Below, piece by piece: positions 1 to 7,640 of a stretch of DNA of 64,000 bases. Origin of the DNA: Gemmatimonadota bacterium (GTDB taxonomy: Bacteria; Gemmatimonadota; Gemmatimonadetes; Gemmatimonadales; GWC2-71-9); NCBI GenBank assembly GCA_003222195.1, contig QHVB01000027.1:124001-188000 (forward strand), written 5' to 3'. Position 1 is the first letter of the stretch, and each line of letters opens with the position of its first letter. Under the pieces are notes generated by a model that was given only the letters and a program-made list of their open reading frames with translations, ran no database searches and was not told the origin of the DNA. The translations under genes were made by a program, and so were the position numbers.

Positions 1-229
1 CGATCATGCCGAGGAGCGCATAGAACAGCGCGAGACCGCTGACGTAGGTGAGCGTCAGCCCGACGGTGCGCCGCCGAGTCCGGCCTTCGACATTGACGCC
101 GGCGAGTGTCCCCGCGGTGATCGGAATCATCGGATAGATGCAGGGATTCAGGCTCGTCACGATTCCCGCGACGAAAAGCAGTCCCATCGCCAGCAATGGT
201 TGATGTTGCAACGCCTCAGAGATTCCCAC
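1..229 (-). CDS. CcdA/DsbD-type thiol-disulfide transmembrane protein (5' part)
   Basis: Only the first 76 codons are present; the gene runs off the left edge. The visible protein has a hydrophobic first helix, then the motif SLNPCIYPMIPITAG (residues 26-40). This is the signature of the cytochrome c biogenesis/DsbD membrane domain, whose cysteine in the NPC motif passes electrons across the membrane to periplasmic thioredoxin-like partners. A second helix begins near residue 57. The GTG at 229 is chosen because GGAAAG lies about 15 bases upstream; the frame stays open further upstream without an ATG, so the start is uncertain. It is divergent from the next gene, with about 90 bases between. 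Whether it is CcdA or full DsbD cannot be told from this fragment. Confidence 0.75.
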   Translation of the reverse strand, partial: MGISEALQHQPLLAMGLLFVAGIVTSLNPCIYPMIPITAGTLAGVNVEGRTRRRTVGLTLTYVSGLALFYALLGMI

Positions 230-319
230 GGCGAGATAATAACGCTTTCCGTACAACACGAGCCATCGGGCCAGAGGATTACCGCGTATCTTGTAAACGG
301 CAAACTCAAAGGACTTCGT

Positions 320-949
320 ATGACAACCTGTCGAGCAATCATCACCGCAATGGTCTCGGCCGCTCTTGTGGTCGTGCCGCGCGCCGGTGTGGCGCAGCAG
401 TTCACGCGGCGAGGACCCATCGCCGCGGTGCCCGCACCGGTCATTCTCGATACGACCGGATTGTTCTTGGATCGCGCCGCCCGCGTGGGCGAAGACATTT
501 TCGTCACCGGGCAGCCCACCGAGCGCGCGCTCCGCGAGTTGAAGACGCAAGGGGTAACGACGGTCGTGAACTTGCGGACACCGGAAGAAATGACGCGGAA
601 CGTCAAGTTCGACGAGCCGGCGCTCGTTGCGTCGCTCGGAATGCAGTATGTGTATCTGCCCGTGCGGGGGAACGACCAGTATCCGTACTCTCCCGCAACC
701 CTGACGAAGTTCGCCGACGCCGTAAGCAACGCGAAGGGGAAGGTGTTGCTCCACTGCACGGTCGCGTGGCGGGCGAGTCACCTGTGGGCCGCATACCTGA
801 TCAACCGTGGGATCCCGGTCGACTCGGCCCTCGCGAACGCGCGGGCGATCAACCTCATGGACGACCACCGCATGGGCTCGAACGGGCGCCAACCGATCGA
901 GGACTTTCTCGACAGGACGCTGCCCACGCTGGGCCACCCGCCGCACTAG
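320..949 (+). CDS. Secreted DUF442/BLH-like phosphatase-fold protein
   Basis: A 209-residue protein with a signal peptide (about residues 1-26, ending AGVAQ). The rest resembles the DUF442 (beta-lactamase-hydrolase-like) branch of the protein tyrosine phosphatase fold: IFVTGQPTERAL near 60-71, VVNLRTPEE near 82-90, and a P-loop-like HC-x4-R at C146/R151 followed by a helix. The usual small glycine-containing loop (SG) reads VA here, so catalytic activity is doubtful. The ATG at 320 is preceded by AAAGGA six bases upstream and begins exactly at the signal peptide; the same frame is open back to 200 but without support. Substrate unknown; an exported role is inferred from the signal peptide. 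Confidence 0.8.
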   Translation: MTTCRAIITAMVSAALVVVPRAGVAQQFTRRGPIAAVPAPVILDTTGLFLDRAARVGEDIFVTGQPTERALRELKTQGVTTVVNLRTPEEMTRNVKFDEPALVASLGMQYVYLPVRGNDQYPYSPATLTKFADAVSNAKGKVLLHCTVAWRASHLWAAYLINRGIPVDSALANARAINLMDDHRMGSNGRQPIEDFLDRTLPTLGHPPH

Positions 950-955
950 GGCGGC

Positions 956-1618
956 GTGAGTCGCACCGCCCTCGTTGCAGGCGCGACTGGCCTGGTCGGC
1001 AGTCACGTTCTCGAGCTTCTCCTCGCCGATCCGCAGTGGTCCCACGTTGTCACCGTGGGCCGTCGGAAGACGTCGAATCACAACGCCAAGCTCGAGCAGC
1101 GCGTGCTGAACCTGAGTGAGCTCGACAGCGTGACCGACCTCCCGCACGTCGACGACGTTTTCTGTTGCCTCGGCACCACGATCAAGCAGGCAGGCTCACA
1201 GCCGGCGTTCCGGCTCGTCGATCACGAATTCGTGGTCGGACTCGCCAGGGCTGGACTGCGCGCCGGCGCCACACAGTTTCTGCTGGTGAGCGCCATCGGC
1301 GCCGACCCGGAGTCGCGGGTGTTCTATAGCCGCGTCAAAGGAGAGACGGAAGCCGCGATTCGGAAACTTTCCTACCGCGGCATCCAGATCTTCCGCCCCT
1401 CCCTCCTCCTCGGCGACCGTTCCGAGTTTCGCCTTGGCGAGCGGATCGCGATGCTGGGCGCTCCCATGCTCCCCCTCCTGCTGGTCGGGAGGTTGCGGCG
1501 CTATCGACCGATTCAGGCGGCCACCGTGGCACGCGCGATGATCAGCATCGCGCACGACGCCCCGCGCGGGCCGAATGTCTTCGAGTACGACGCCATGCGC
1601 GCCAGCCAAGTCGCGTGA
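956..1618 (+). CDS. NAD(P)-binding SDR-like protein (HTATIP2/NmrA-like)
   Basis: A 220-residue Rossmann-fold protein. The N-terminus carries the dinucleotide motif AGATGLVG (residues 8-15). A second region has a tyrosine and lysine spaced like the SDR pair (Y124, K128, in FYSRVKGE), and IFRPSLLLG follows. This layout fits the extended/atypical SDR group that includes HTATIP2-like oxidoreductases often named NAD-dependent epimerases. The start is GTG at 956, six bases after the previous stop; its own stop overlaps the GTG of the deaminase gene by four bases, so the two are probably translated together. Substrate cannot be deduced. Confidence 0.85.
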   Translation: MSRTALVAGATGLVGSHVLELLLADPQWSHVVTVGRRKTSNHNAKLEQRVLNLSELDSVTDLPHVDDVFCCLGTTIKQAGSQPAFRLVDHEFVVGLARAGLRAGATQFLLVSAIGADPESRVFYSRVKGETEAAIRKLSYRGIQIFRPSLLLGDRSEFRLGERIAMLGAPMLPLLLVGRLRRYRPIQAATVARAMISIAHDAPRGPNVFEYDAMRASQVA

Positions 1619-2055
1619 CAGACCCCTTTCTCGCCGCCGCCATCGCCGAGGCAGAGCAAGGCCTGCGCGAAGGCGGCATTCCGATCGGCGCCGTGATCGT
1701 CGCCCAGGGCAAGATCATCGGGCGCGGGCACAATCGACGCGTGCAGAAAGGCAGCGCGGTACTACATGGAGAGATGGACGCTCTGGAGAACGCCGGCCGG
1801 CAACCGGCTTCGGTGTATCGCGGCGCGACGCTGTACACCACGCTGTCGCCCTGCGCGATGTGCAGCGGGGCGATCCTGCTCTATGGAATCCCGCGCGTGA
1901 TCATCGGCGAGAACAATACGTTTGAAGGCGAGGAGGCGCTGCTCAAGAGCCGCGGCGTGTCAGTCGAGGTGCGTCAAGATGCGCGGTGCATTGCGATGAT
2001 GACGGAGTTTATCCGCGCACATCCAGCGTTGTGGAGTGAGGATATCGGAGAGTGA
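1615..2055 (+). CDS. Yeast-type cytosine deaminase (Fcy1-like nucleobase deaminase)
   Basis: A 146-residue zinc-dependent deaminase. Zinc and catalytic residues are visible as H51-G-E53 and C80-x2-C83 (SPCAMC). Beyond the generic TadA/CDA signature, the protein keeps features I know from yeast cytosine deaminase: LENAGR after the HGE motif, LYTTLSPC, AILLYGIPRVIIGEN, and a C-terminus ending WSEDIGE that matches the yeast tail containing the substrate-contacting Trp and Asp. It lacks the TadA tRNA-binding C-terminus. Inferred reaction: cytosine to uracil plus ammonia in pyrimidine salvage. GTG start at 1615 inside the stop of the upstream SDR gene. A broader nucleoside deaminase role remains possible. 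Confidence 0.85.
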   Translation: MTDPFLAAAIAEAEQGLREGGIPIGAVIVAQGKIIGRGHNRRVQKGSAVLHGEMDALENAGRQPASVYRGATLYTTLSPCAMCSGAILLYGIPRVIIGENNTFEGEEALLKSRGVSVEVRQDARCIAMMTEFIRAHPALWSEDIGE

Positions 2056-2064
2056 AGAAAGCGT

Positions 2065-2100
2065 CCTTCACCAACCTCCACCAACCTTCACCAACCTTCA
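2065..2100. repeat. 10-bp tandem repeat (CCAACCTTCA)
   Basis: About 3.6 direct copies of CCAACCTTCA with one T-to-C variant lie in the 45 bases between two convergent genes. The run ends exactly at the stop codon of the minus-strand gene (2101-2103). It does not form a hairpin and is not terminator-like. Confidence 0.85.
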
Positions 2101-2928
2101 CTACCTGCTCTTCCTTACCGTCATCGGCCCATTCGTCGTGACGACGCGAACCGGCGGACCGCCGCTGCCGAGGGTCGTTGAGATGCGGTCGCGAACGCGG
2201 CCGCTCAGCGTCACCGTCATCGGGAAGCCGACATCCATTGGCCCGTTGACGGTACCGAATTCGATTTTGGCGTTGTAGTTGTCGGGGATCCTGAGATCCG
2301 CGGGCCCGTTCTGCGTCTCGGCGTCCAGCCCCACACCATCCCACCGCGTCCCCAGCAGCTCGATCATGAGCGGTCCGTTTTGCGCGCTGGCATGCACGTC
2401 GCCCCCGACACCGGATAACGAGAGCGGCCCATTCTGAGTCTGCAGATCCATTCGGCCCGACACGTCCTGCACCGAGAGCGGACCGTTTTGCGTGGAGAGC
2501 GAGAGATCTGTCCGCCGCGGGACCATCACGATGAAACTGACCGACCAGTTCTGTCGCCGGCCGAAAGGACCCGTGGCGCCGACGGCACGGATCGTCCCGC
2601 CGGCGGCCTCGATCTTGATGTCGCGGGCGATGGCGTCGGCATCCGACATGCTGCGCGCATTGACCTGGATCCGCGCGGTGATGCCGATGCTGTCGGATTT
2701 GTCCCAGCCGATGATCTCGACGCCGCCGTTCATCCCCGGATCCACGGTGAGCGCCCGTCCCGTAGCCTTCATCCCCGACTCGCGAATCTCGCAGTGCCGG
2801 GCGCGCTGCCCCCAATCACCCCAGCCCTCGCGACAGTTCGCCTGCCATTCATCATCACTTTCCTGGGCACGCAGCGTGGTGGGCAGAACGAGAAGAGCGC
2901 AGGCGACGGCGGCGAGATAGCGCGTCAT
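2101..2928 (-). CDS. Secreted DUF4097-like beta-repeat protein (QNGP repeats)
   Basis: A 275-residue exported protein of unknown function. A signal peptide covers about residues 1-20 (ending LRAQE). The mature part is built of short beta-strand repeats each carrying (Q/V/T)NGP: TQNGPLSV, TQNGPLSL, AQNGPLMI, TQNGPADL, VNGPMDV and TNGPMTV. This is the pattern of a right-handed beta-helix-like adhesin domain (DUF4097/DUF4098 family). The start is the ATG at 2928, with CGGAG six bases upstream and the signal peptide beginning there; an upstream in-frame extension is not supported. A second protein of this type lies at 3909-4985. Confidence 0.85.
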   Translation of the reverse strand: MTRYLAAVACALLVLPTTLRAQESDDEWQANCREGWGDWGQRARHCEIRESGMKATGRALTVDPGMNGGVEIIGWDKSDSIGITARIQVNARSMSDADAIARDIKIEAAGGTIRAVGATGPFGRRQNWSVSFIVMVPRRTDLSLSTQNGPLSVQDVSGRMDLQTQNGPLSLSGVGGDVHASAQNGPLMIELLGTRWDGVGLDAETQNGPADLRIPDNYNAKIEFGTVNGPMDVGFPMTVTLSGRVRDRISTTLGSGGPPVRVVTTNGPMTVRKSR

Positions 2929-3000
2929 GACGAGCTCCGGAGGTGGACAGAGTGATATCGGGTTCGACACTCCCTACGCTGGAAGGGTTGCCGGGATTCG

Positions 3001-3525
3001 CTAGTTGTGGGTGGGTTGGACGGTCTCGCCGAAGCGCTTGCCGAGCGCCTTGAGATAATTGTCGAGAGATCCGTAGTAGCCAAATAGGAACCGCGCCATG
3101 AACCGAAAAATGGGGTTGCTGATCCACCCGGCTTCGGTCACGCTCACGCGCGTGCCGTTCGACTCGGGCGTGAGCTCATACGTCCATGTTCCGCCGAACG
3201 CACCACCGGCTTTGGGATCGATCTGCGTCACAATCTTCCGCGGGGGGGATGATTCGAGCACGATAAGCGGCACGTCGAAGCCGCCCACCTTCTGGCGCCA
3301 GACTTCGTGCCCGTCACGATCCGGCAGCCGCTCGGATTTCTGCAGGGCGGGAAACCAGGCAGGAGCACCGCCGATGTCACGTACGACTTTCCACACGCTT
3401 TCCGGCGGCTGCCGCAGCGTTATCGTGCTCGTCGCGTGGTGCTCGCGAGCGACAAACGCGCCGATCAGCGCCATCAGGGCAAACAGCGCGGCCAAGACAC
3501 CCATGACGACGAGCAACCATTTCAT
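3001..3525 (-). CDS. Membrane-anchored SRPBCC family protein
   Basis: A 174-residue protein with one N-terminal membrane helix (about residues 3-26) and a START-like SRPBCC (polyketide cyclase/dehydrase) domain. Visible hallmarks are the beginning strand ATSTITLRQPPESVWKVV, the segment PAWFP, and a C-terminal amphipathic helix with YLKALGKRF. SRPBCC domains bind hydrophobic ligands; the ligand here is unknown. The gene is transcribed toward the DUF4097-like gene, which starts 72 bases beyond its stop, and diverges from hslR with only 23 bases between starts. ATG start; no strong ribosome binding site is visible. Confidence 0.85.
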   Translation of the reverse strand: MKWLLVVMGVLAALFALMALIGAFVAREHHATSTITLRQPPESVWKVVRDIGGAPAWFPALQKSERLPDRDGHEVWRQKVGGFDVPLIVLESSPPRKIVTQIDPKAGGAFGGTWTYELTPESNGTRVSVTEAGWISNPIFRFMARFLFGYYGSLDNYLKALGKRFGETVQPTHN

Positions 3526-3548
3526 GCGCGTTGATAATACCTTTGGGC

Positions 3549-3926
3549 ATGAGCGCCGATAGTGTGCGCCTCGATCGCTGGCTCTGGGCCGCGCGCTTCT
3601 TCAAAACCCGCGCGCTCGCCTCCGCTGCTATCGCCGGCGGCAAGGTGCACGTGAACGGCACGCGCGCTAAACCGGCAAAGCAGCTGCGGGTCGGCGACTC
3701 GCTGCGACTGCGCATCGGCCCGTACGAATGGCTCGTCACGGTTCGCGCGTTGTCGGAGCGGCGCGGGCCGCCCAAAGACGCTCAGCTCTTGTATGAGGAA
3801 TCGCCTGAAGGCCGCGCTGCGCGGGAACGGTTGGCCGAAGCTCACAAAATCGCGCCGGCCCCCGCCTATCGCGGCAAGGGCCGGCCGACAAAGAAAGACC
3901 GTCGCAAGCTAGAAGAGTTTCTGTAG
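3549..3926 (+). CDS. hslR: RNA-binding S4 domain protein, Hsp15 family
   Basis: A 125-residue basic protein. The S4 RNA-binding domain is at residues 5-65: VRLDRWLWAARFFKTRALA, then the glycine-turn GGKVHVNG and KPAKQLRVGD. The lysine-rich C-terminal tail (KGRPTKKDRRKLEEF) is typical of Hsp15, which in E. coli binds 50S subunits carrying a stalled nascent chain and helps recycle them. The start is set at ATG 3549, which begins right before the S4 domain; the frame is open to 3531. Its last 18 bases overlap the 3' end of the convergent DUF4097 gene. Confidence 0.88.
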   Translation: MSADSVRLDRWLWAARFFKTRALASAAIAGGKVHVNGTRAKPAKQLRVGDSLRLRIGPYEWLVTVRALSERRGPPKDAQLLYEESPEGRAARERLAEAHKIAPAPAYRGKGRPTKKDRRKLEEFL

Positions 3927-4985
3927 GCGCACGTCCCCAGATCCCGTTTCCACCGAGAGGCGCCCTTTCCCGTCTCCCAGGATCCCCTGCACGTGATCGT
4001 GCTCGATCCGGCGCACTTGGAGCGTCAATCCGCCGAGATCGATGTCACCACTTCCCGTATCGAGATCCACCTCCGCGCCGAGGGTCGGCGGCACCTTCAG
4101 CGTGACGTCGCCGGAGCCGGTCTCGATGTGTACCGTCCGGAACGTAGTCACGAGCGCCACATCCACGTTGCCGCTGCCGGTCTCGAACGACAGCTCGTCG
4201 CCTGACGACGCCGTCGCCTCGATATCGCCTGAGCCGGTTTCGACGTGCACGCTGGGTGCCTTGCCATCCGTCAGGGTGACATTGCCCGAGCCCGTCTCGA
4301 GCTTGAGGCTCGAGCCGTCGACGCCGGAGACCGTAAGGTCCCCAGAACCCGTCGCGAGGCTGACGTCGCCCGACGCGGTGCGCAGGTCGACGTTGCCCGA
4401 GCCGCTCTCGACCCGCAGCGAGCCACGCGTGCGATCTGCGGCGACGTCGGCCGACGCGACCCAAACGCGGATCGCGCCGTCCACGTTGGAGACGAACGCC
4501 TTCCCCACCCCGAGGTACAGCGCGACGTTCTTGCCCTTGGGGACGCTCACCCGGACGTTGGCGTACGCCTCGAGCCCATTCCGGCCGCGCCCCGTGATTC
4601 GCACTTCGTGACCGTCGCGGAACCAGCTGCTGCGTTCGTGCCGTCCATGTTCCTCGCCGAACGTTCCGTCGTCGCGTACGCGCAGCGACGTGTTCCAGCC
4701 GCGGCCCCACTCGGGCATCACGATGACGTCGTCAGGATAAATGATCCGGAGCGTTTCGCGACCGCGCAGCGGCCCCGCTTGGATGTCGAGCTTCGCCGCG
4801 TCCCCACCCTCGCGCTGGACCTCGACAGTGACATCGCTACCAGTTCCAGATTCGACCCGCAGCTCGCCGACGAGGTTGTAGACCGCGACGGAATCGCCTT
4901 TGAGAACATGTCGTGAGGTTTGAGCAGCAGCGGGAATGGACAACAGTACGACGCCTGAAACGAGCAGCAGCGAGTGACCGATCAT
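3909..4985 (-). CDS. Secreted DUF4097 family protein (TGSGD repeats)
   Basis: A 358-residue exported protein. Signal peptide residues 1-21 (ending PAAAQ). From about residue 185 the sequence is a run of beta repeats, each centred on (V/L)ETGSG(D/N)V or a variant, roughly every 20 residues (SGSGNVDL, TGSGDLTV, TGSGNVTL, TGSGDIEA and so on, to the last copy TGSGDVRL). This is the DUF4097 putative adhesin beta-helix. Function is unknown; in other bacteria such proteins often accompany anti-sigma or PspC systems, but none is adjacent here. ATG start with GGAG six bases upstream. Its 3' end overlaps hslR by 18 bases on the opposite strand. Confidence 0.88.
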   Translation of the reverse strand: MIGHSLLLVSGVVLLSIPAAAQTSRHVLKGDSVAVYNLVGELRVESGTGSDVTVEVQREGGDAAKLDIQAGPLRGRETLRIIYPDDVIVMPEWGRGWNTSLRVRDDGTFGEEHGRHERSSWFRDGHEVRITGRGRNGLEAYANVRVSVPKGKNVALYLGVGKAFVSNVDGAIRVWVASADVAADRTRGSLRVESGSGNVDLRTASGDVSLATGSGDLTVSGVDGSSLKLETGSGNVTLTDGKAPSVHVETGSGDIEATASSGDELSFETGSGNVDVALVTTFRTVHIETGSGDVTLKVPPTLGAEVDLDTGSGDIDLGGLTLQVRRIEHDHVQGILGDGKGRLSVETGSGDVRLQKLF

Positions 4986-5053
4986 AGCGGCTCCACAAGG
5001 AGTTGGCTCACGTTGGATAGCGCAATGAGTACAAGGGTTGCAGCTTTGACTAT

Positions 5054-5494
5054 ATGCAAGGTTGGCTGCTTTGGTTTCTGCTGGCCATCGCGCTGTTCGT
5101 GGGAGAGATGTTCACGGCCGGCTTCTGGCTGGCTTGTCTGGCGGTCGGGGCTGCGGTCGCTGGCATCGTGGGATTGATCCCCGGTCTTGGCTTTGTGCCC
5201 CAGGGCCTCGCGTTCGCGCTCTCCAGCATTGCCAGCATGGCGGGACTGCGGCCTCGGCTCATGCACTACTTCCAGCTCGGCCCCGGGTCTGAGCTCCGCA
5301 CCGGCGTGGACGCGCTGCTCGGCAAGACGGGGATCGTGACCGAACGCATCGGCCCGGGGCTTCCGGGCAGGGTAAAAGTGGAAGGCGAAGACTGGCGCGG
5401 CGCTTCCAGTGACGCGACGGTGCTCGAGCCCGGCACGCAAGTCACGATCATTCAGGTGGATGGGACGACTCTCATGGTCGAGAAGGAGCTCTAA
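5054..5494 (+). CDS. NfeD family membrane protein
   Basis: A 146-residue protein with two or three N-terminal membrane helices (about residues 4-65) followed by a C-terminal OB-fold domain (about 82-146; LLGKTGIVTERI, then GRVKVEGEDWRG). This is the short NfeD1b type, without the ClpP-like protease domain. It is followed after two bases by the SPFH gene, the standard NfeD-stomatin pairing, in which NfeD is thought to assist the SPFH scaffold in the membrane. ATG at 5054; no strong Shine-Dalgarno sequence is apparent. Confidence 0.9.
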   Translation: MQGWLLWFLLAIALFVGEMFTAGFWLACLAVGAAVAGIVGLIPGLGFVPQGLAFALSSIASMAGLRPRLMHYFQLGPGSELRTGVDALLGKTGIVTERIGPGLPGRVKVEGEDWRGASSDATVLEPGTQVTIIQVDGTTLMVEKEL

Positions 5495-5496
5495 CG

Positions 5497-6498
5497 ATGG
5501 GTCCGGGCACAATCCTGGTGGCCGCGGTGGCCTTCGGCGTCATCGTCTTGATCTCGAAGAGCATTCGCGTGGTGCAGCAGGCGCAGACGATGATCATCGA
5601 GCGGCTGGGGAAGTACCACAAGACCCTCGCGTCGGGAATCAATTTCGTCCTGCCCGTCATCGACCGTCCCCGCTCCGTGGACTGGCATCAGACGATCATC
5701 ACGCCGGCGGGCGACAGCTATTCGCGTCGCTTCCGCACCGAGCGTATCGATCTGCGCGAGACCGTGTACGTCTTCCCGCGCCAGAACGTGATCACCAAGG
5801 ACAACGTCGTCGTCGAAATCGACGCCTTGATCTATTCGCAGATCACCGATCCGGTGCGGGCGACGTACGAGATCGCGAATCTTCCGGACGCGATCGAGAA
5901 ACTGACGCAAACCACGCTCCGCAACGTGATCGGCGAGATGGAGCTCGACCACGTGTTGTCTTCCCGCGACACGATCAACGCCAAGCTGCGCGCGATTCTG
6001 GACGAAGCCACGCACAAGTGGGGCTCCAAGGTCAGCCGTGTCGAGCTCAAGGACATCAATCCGCCGCGCGACATTCGGGATGCCATGGAGAAGCAGATGC
6101 GCGCCGAGCGCGAGCGGCGCGCCACCATCATCACCGCCGATGCCGAGCGGCAGTCACGCATTCTCTCCGCCGAGGGTATTCGTCAGTCGGAGATCAACAC
6201 CGCGGAAGGCGACAAGCAGGCCAAGATCCTGCATGCCGAGGCGGAAGCGGCGGCGCGGCTCAAGGTCGCCGAAGCGGAAGCGCAGGCGATCGAGCGCATC
6301 ACCGCGGCGATCAAAGGCACCGGCGGCGACCCCGCGCAGTATCTGATCGCGATCCGCTATATCGAGACGCTGAAGGAGATGGTCTCCGGTCAGAACAACA
6401 AAGTCATCTACATGCCCTACGAAGCCACGGGCGTGCTCGGATCGCTTGGCGGAATTCGGGAGATGCTGGCGCCGGGCCCGTCCGACAAGAAGGCGTGA
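5497..6498 (+). CDS. SPFH/Band 7 domain protein (stomatin/QmcA-like)
   Basis: A 333-residue membrane-anchored scaffold protein. Residues 1-20 form a membrane helix; the SPFH domain spans about 22-190 (QTMIIERLGKYHKTL, then GINFVLPVID); a long charged alanine/glutamate-rich coiled coil follows (about 190-275, RAERERRATIITADAERQ). The C-terminal segment has the stomatin-type YIETLKEM and YMPYE. Such proteins oligomerise in membrane microdomains and modulate proteases and lipid organisation. It sits between NfeD (two-base gap) and an acyl-CoA dehydrogenase whose GTG overlaps its stop. Confidence 0.93.
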   Translation: MGPGTILVAAVAFGVIVLISKSIRVVQQAQTMIIERLGKYHKTLASGINFVLPVIDRPRSVDWHQTIITPAGDSYSRRFRTERIDLRETVYVFPRQNVITKDNVVVEIDALIYSQITDPVRATYEIANLPDAIEKLTQTTLRNVIGEMELDHVLSSRDTINAKLRAILDEATHKWGSKVSRVELKDINPPRDIRDAMEKQMRAERERRATIITADAERQSRILSAEGIRQSEINTAEGDKQAKILHAEAEAAARLKVAEAEAQAIERITAAIKGTGGDPAQYLIAIRYIETLKEMVSGQNNKVIYMPYEATGVLGSLGGIREMLAPGPSDKKA

Positions 6499-7637
6499 AC
6501 CCGCTCACCCAGCTCTCCGAAGAAGAACGGATGTTTCAGGGCGCCGTGCGCGACTTCGCCGCAAGCGAGGTCCGCCCGCGCGTGTGCGCGATGGAACAGG
6601 CGGCGCAGCTCGACCCCGCCCTCATCCCGAAGTTCTTCGAGCTCGGTCTCATGGGGATCGAGATTCCGGAGGCTCACGGCGGTGCCGGCGGCAGTCTCTT
6701 CATGACCGTGCTGGCCGTCGAGGAGTTGTCGGCGGTGGACGCGTCCGCCGCGATCTTCGTCGACGTGCAGAACACCCTGGTCAATGCGCTGTTGCTGAAG
6801 TGGGCGTCCGACGACATCAAGCGGCGTTACTTGCCGCGCCTCGCGAGCGAGGTGGTCGGTGCTTACGCGCTGTCCGAAGCAGGCTCTGGATCAGACGCCT
6901 TCGGCTTGCAGACCAAAGCGACCAGACAGGGCGACAAGTGGATTCTCGACGGCCGCAAGCTGTGGATTACGAATGGCGCGGAGGCGGGGGTCTACGTCAT
7001 CTTCGCCAATACCGATTTCGCAAAAGGCTACAAGGGAATCACGGCATTCGCCGTCGAGCGCGGCTTCAAGGGCTTCAGCGTCGGGAAGAAAGAAGACAAG
7101 CTCGGGATTCGCGCATCCTCCACCGCTGAGCTGATCCTCGATCATTGCGAAGTCCCGGCGGGCAACTTGATCGGCGAAGTCGGGAACGGATACAAGGTGG
7201 CGATCGAGACGCTGAACACCGGGCGCATCGGCATCGGCGCCCAGATGATCGGCATCGCGCGAGGCGCGCTCGACGCGTCGCTCAAGTACGTGAAGGAGCG
7301 CCAGCAGTTCAACAAGCCGATCGCCGAGTTTCAAGGCGTGCAGTTCCAGCTCGCGCAGGCCGCGACGGAGCTCGAAGCGGCGCGGCTGATGGTCTACAAC
7401 GCCGCCCGGCTGGAGGACGACGGCCAGTCGTATACGAAGGAAGCGGCGATGGCCAAGCTGTTGAGCTCGCAGGTTGCCGAGCGGGTGACATCGCTCGCGG
7501 TCGAGCTATTTGGCGGGTACGGCTACACCAAGGAGTATCCGGTCGAGAAGTTCTACCGCGATGCCAAGATCGGGACGATCTACGAAGGCACGAGCAACAT
7601 GCAGCTCAATACGATCGCGAAGCTGCTGCTCAAATGA
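6495..7637 (+). CDS. Acyl-CoA dehydrogenase (short/branched chain type)
   Basis: A 380-residue flavoprotein matching full-length acyl-CoA dehydrogenases. Visible motifs are AYALSEAGSGSD (FAD/substrate contact), WITNGAEAG, the middle beta domain, RIGIGAQMIGIARGAL in the C-terminal helical domain, and IYEGTSNMQ with E364 as the presumed catalytic base of the short-chain type. It oxidises acyl-CoA to trans-2-enoyl-CoA and passes electrons to ETF; no ETF genes lie nearby. GTG start at 6495 overlaps the SPFH stop, so it is co-transcribed with NfeD and SPFH. Exact chain-length preference cannot be read from sequence. Confidence 0.93.
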   Translation: MNPLTQLSEEERMFQGAVRDFAASEVRPRVCAMEQAAQLDPALIPKFFELGLMGIEIPEAHGGAGGSLFMTVLAVEELSAVDASAAIFVDVQNTLVNALLLKWASDDIKRRYLPRLASEVVGAYALSEAGSGSDAFGLQTKATRQGDKWILDGRKLWITNGAEAGVYVIFANTDFAKGYKGITAFAVERGFKGFSVGKKEDKLGIRASSTAELILDHCEVPAGNLIGEVGNGYKVAIETLNTGRIGIGAQMIGIARGALDASLKYVKERQQFNKPIAEFQGVQFQLAQAATELEAARLMVYNAARLEDDGQSYTKEAAMAKLLSSQVAERVTSLAVELFGGYGYTKEYPVEKFYRDAKIGTIYEGTSNMQLNTIAKLLLK

Positions 7638-7640
7638 GCG

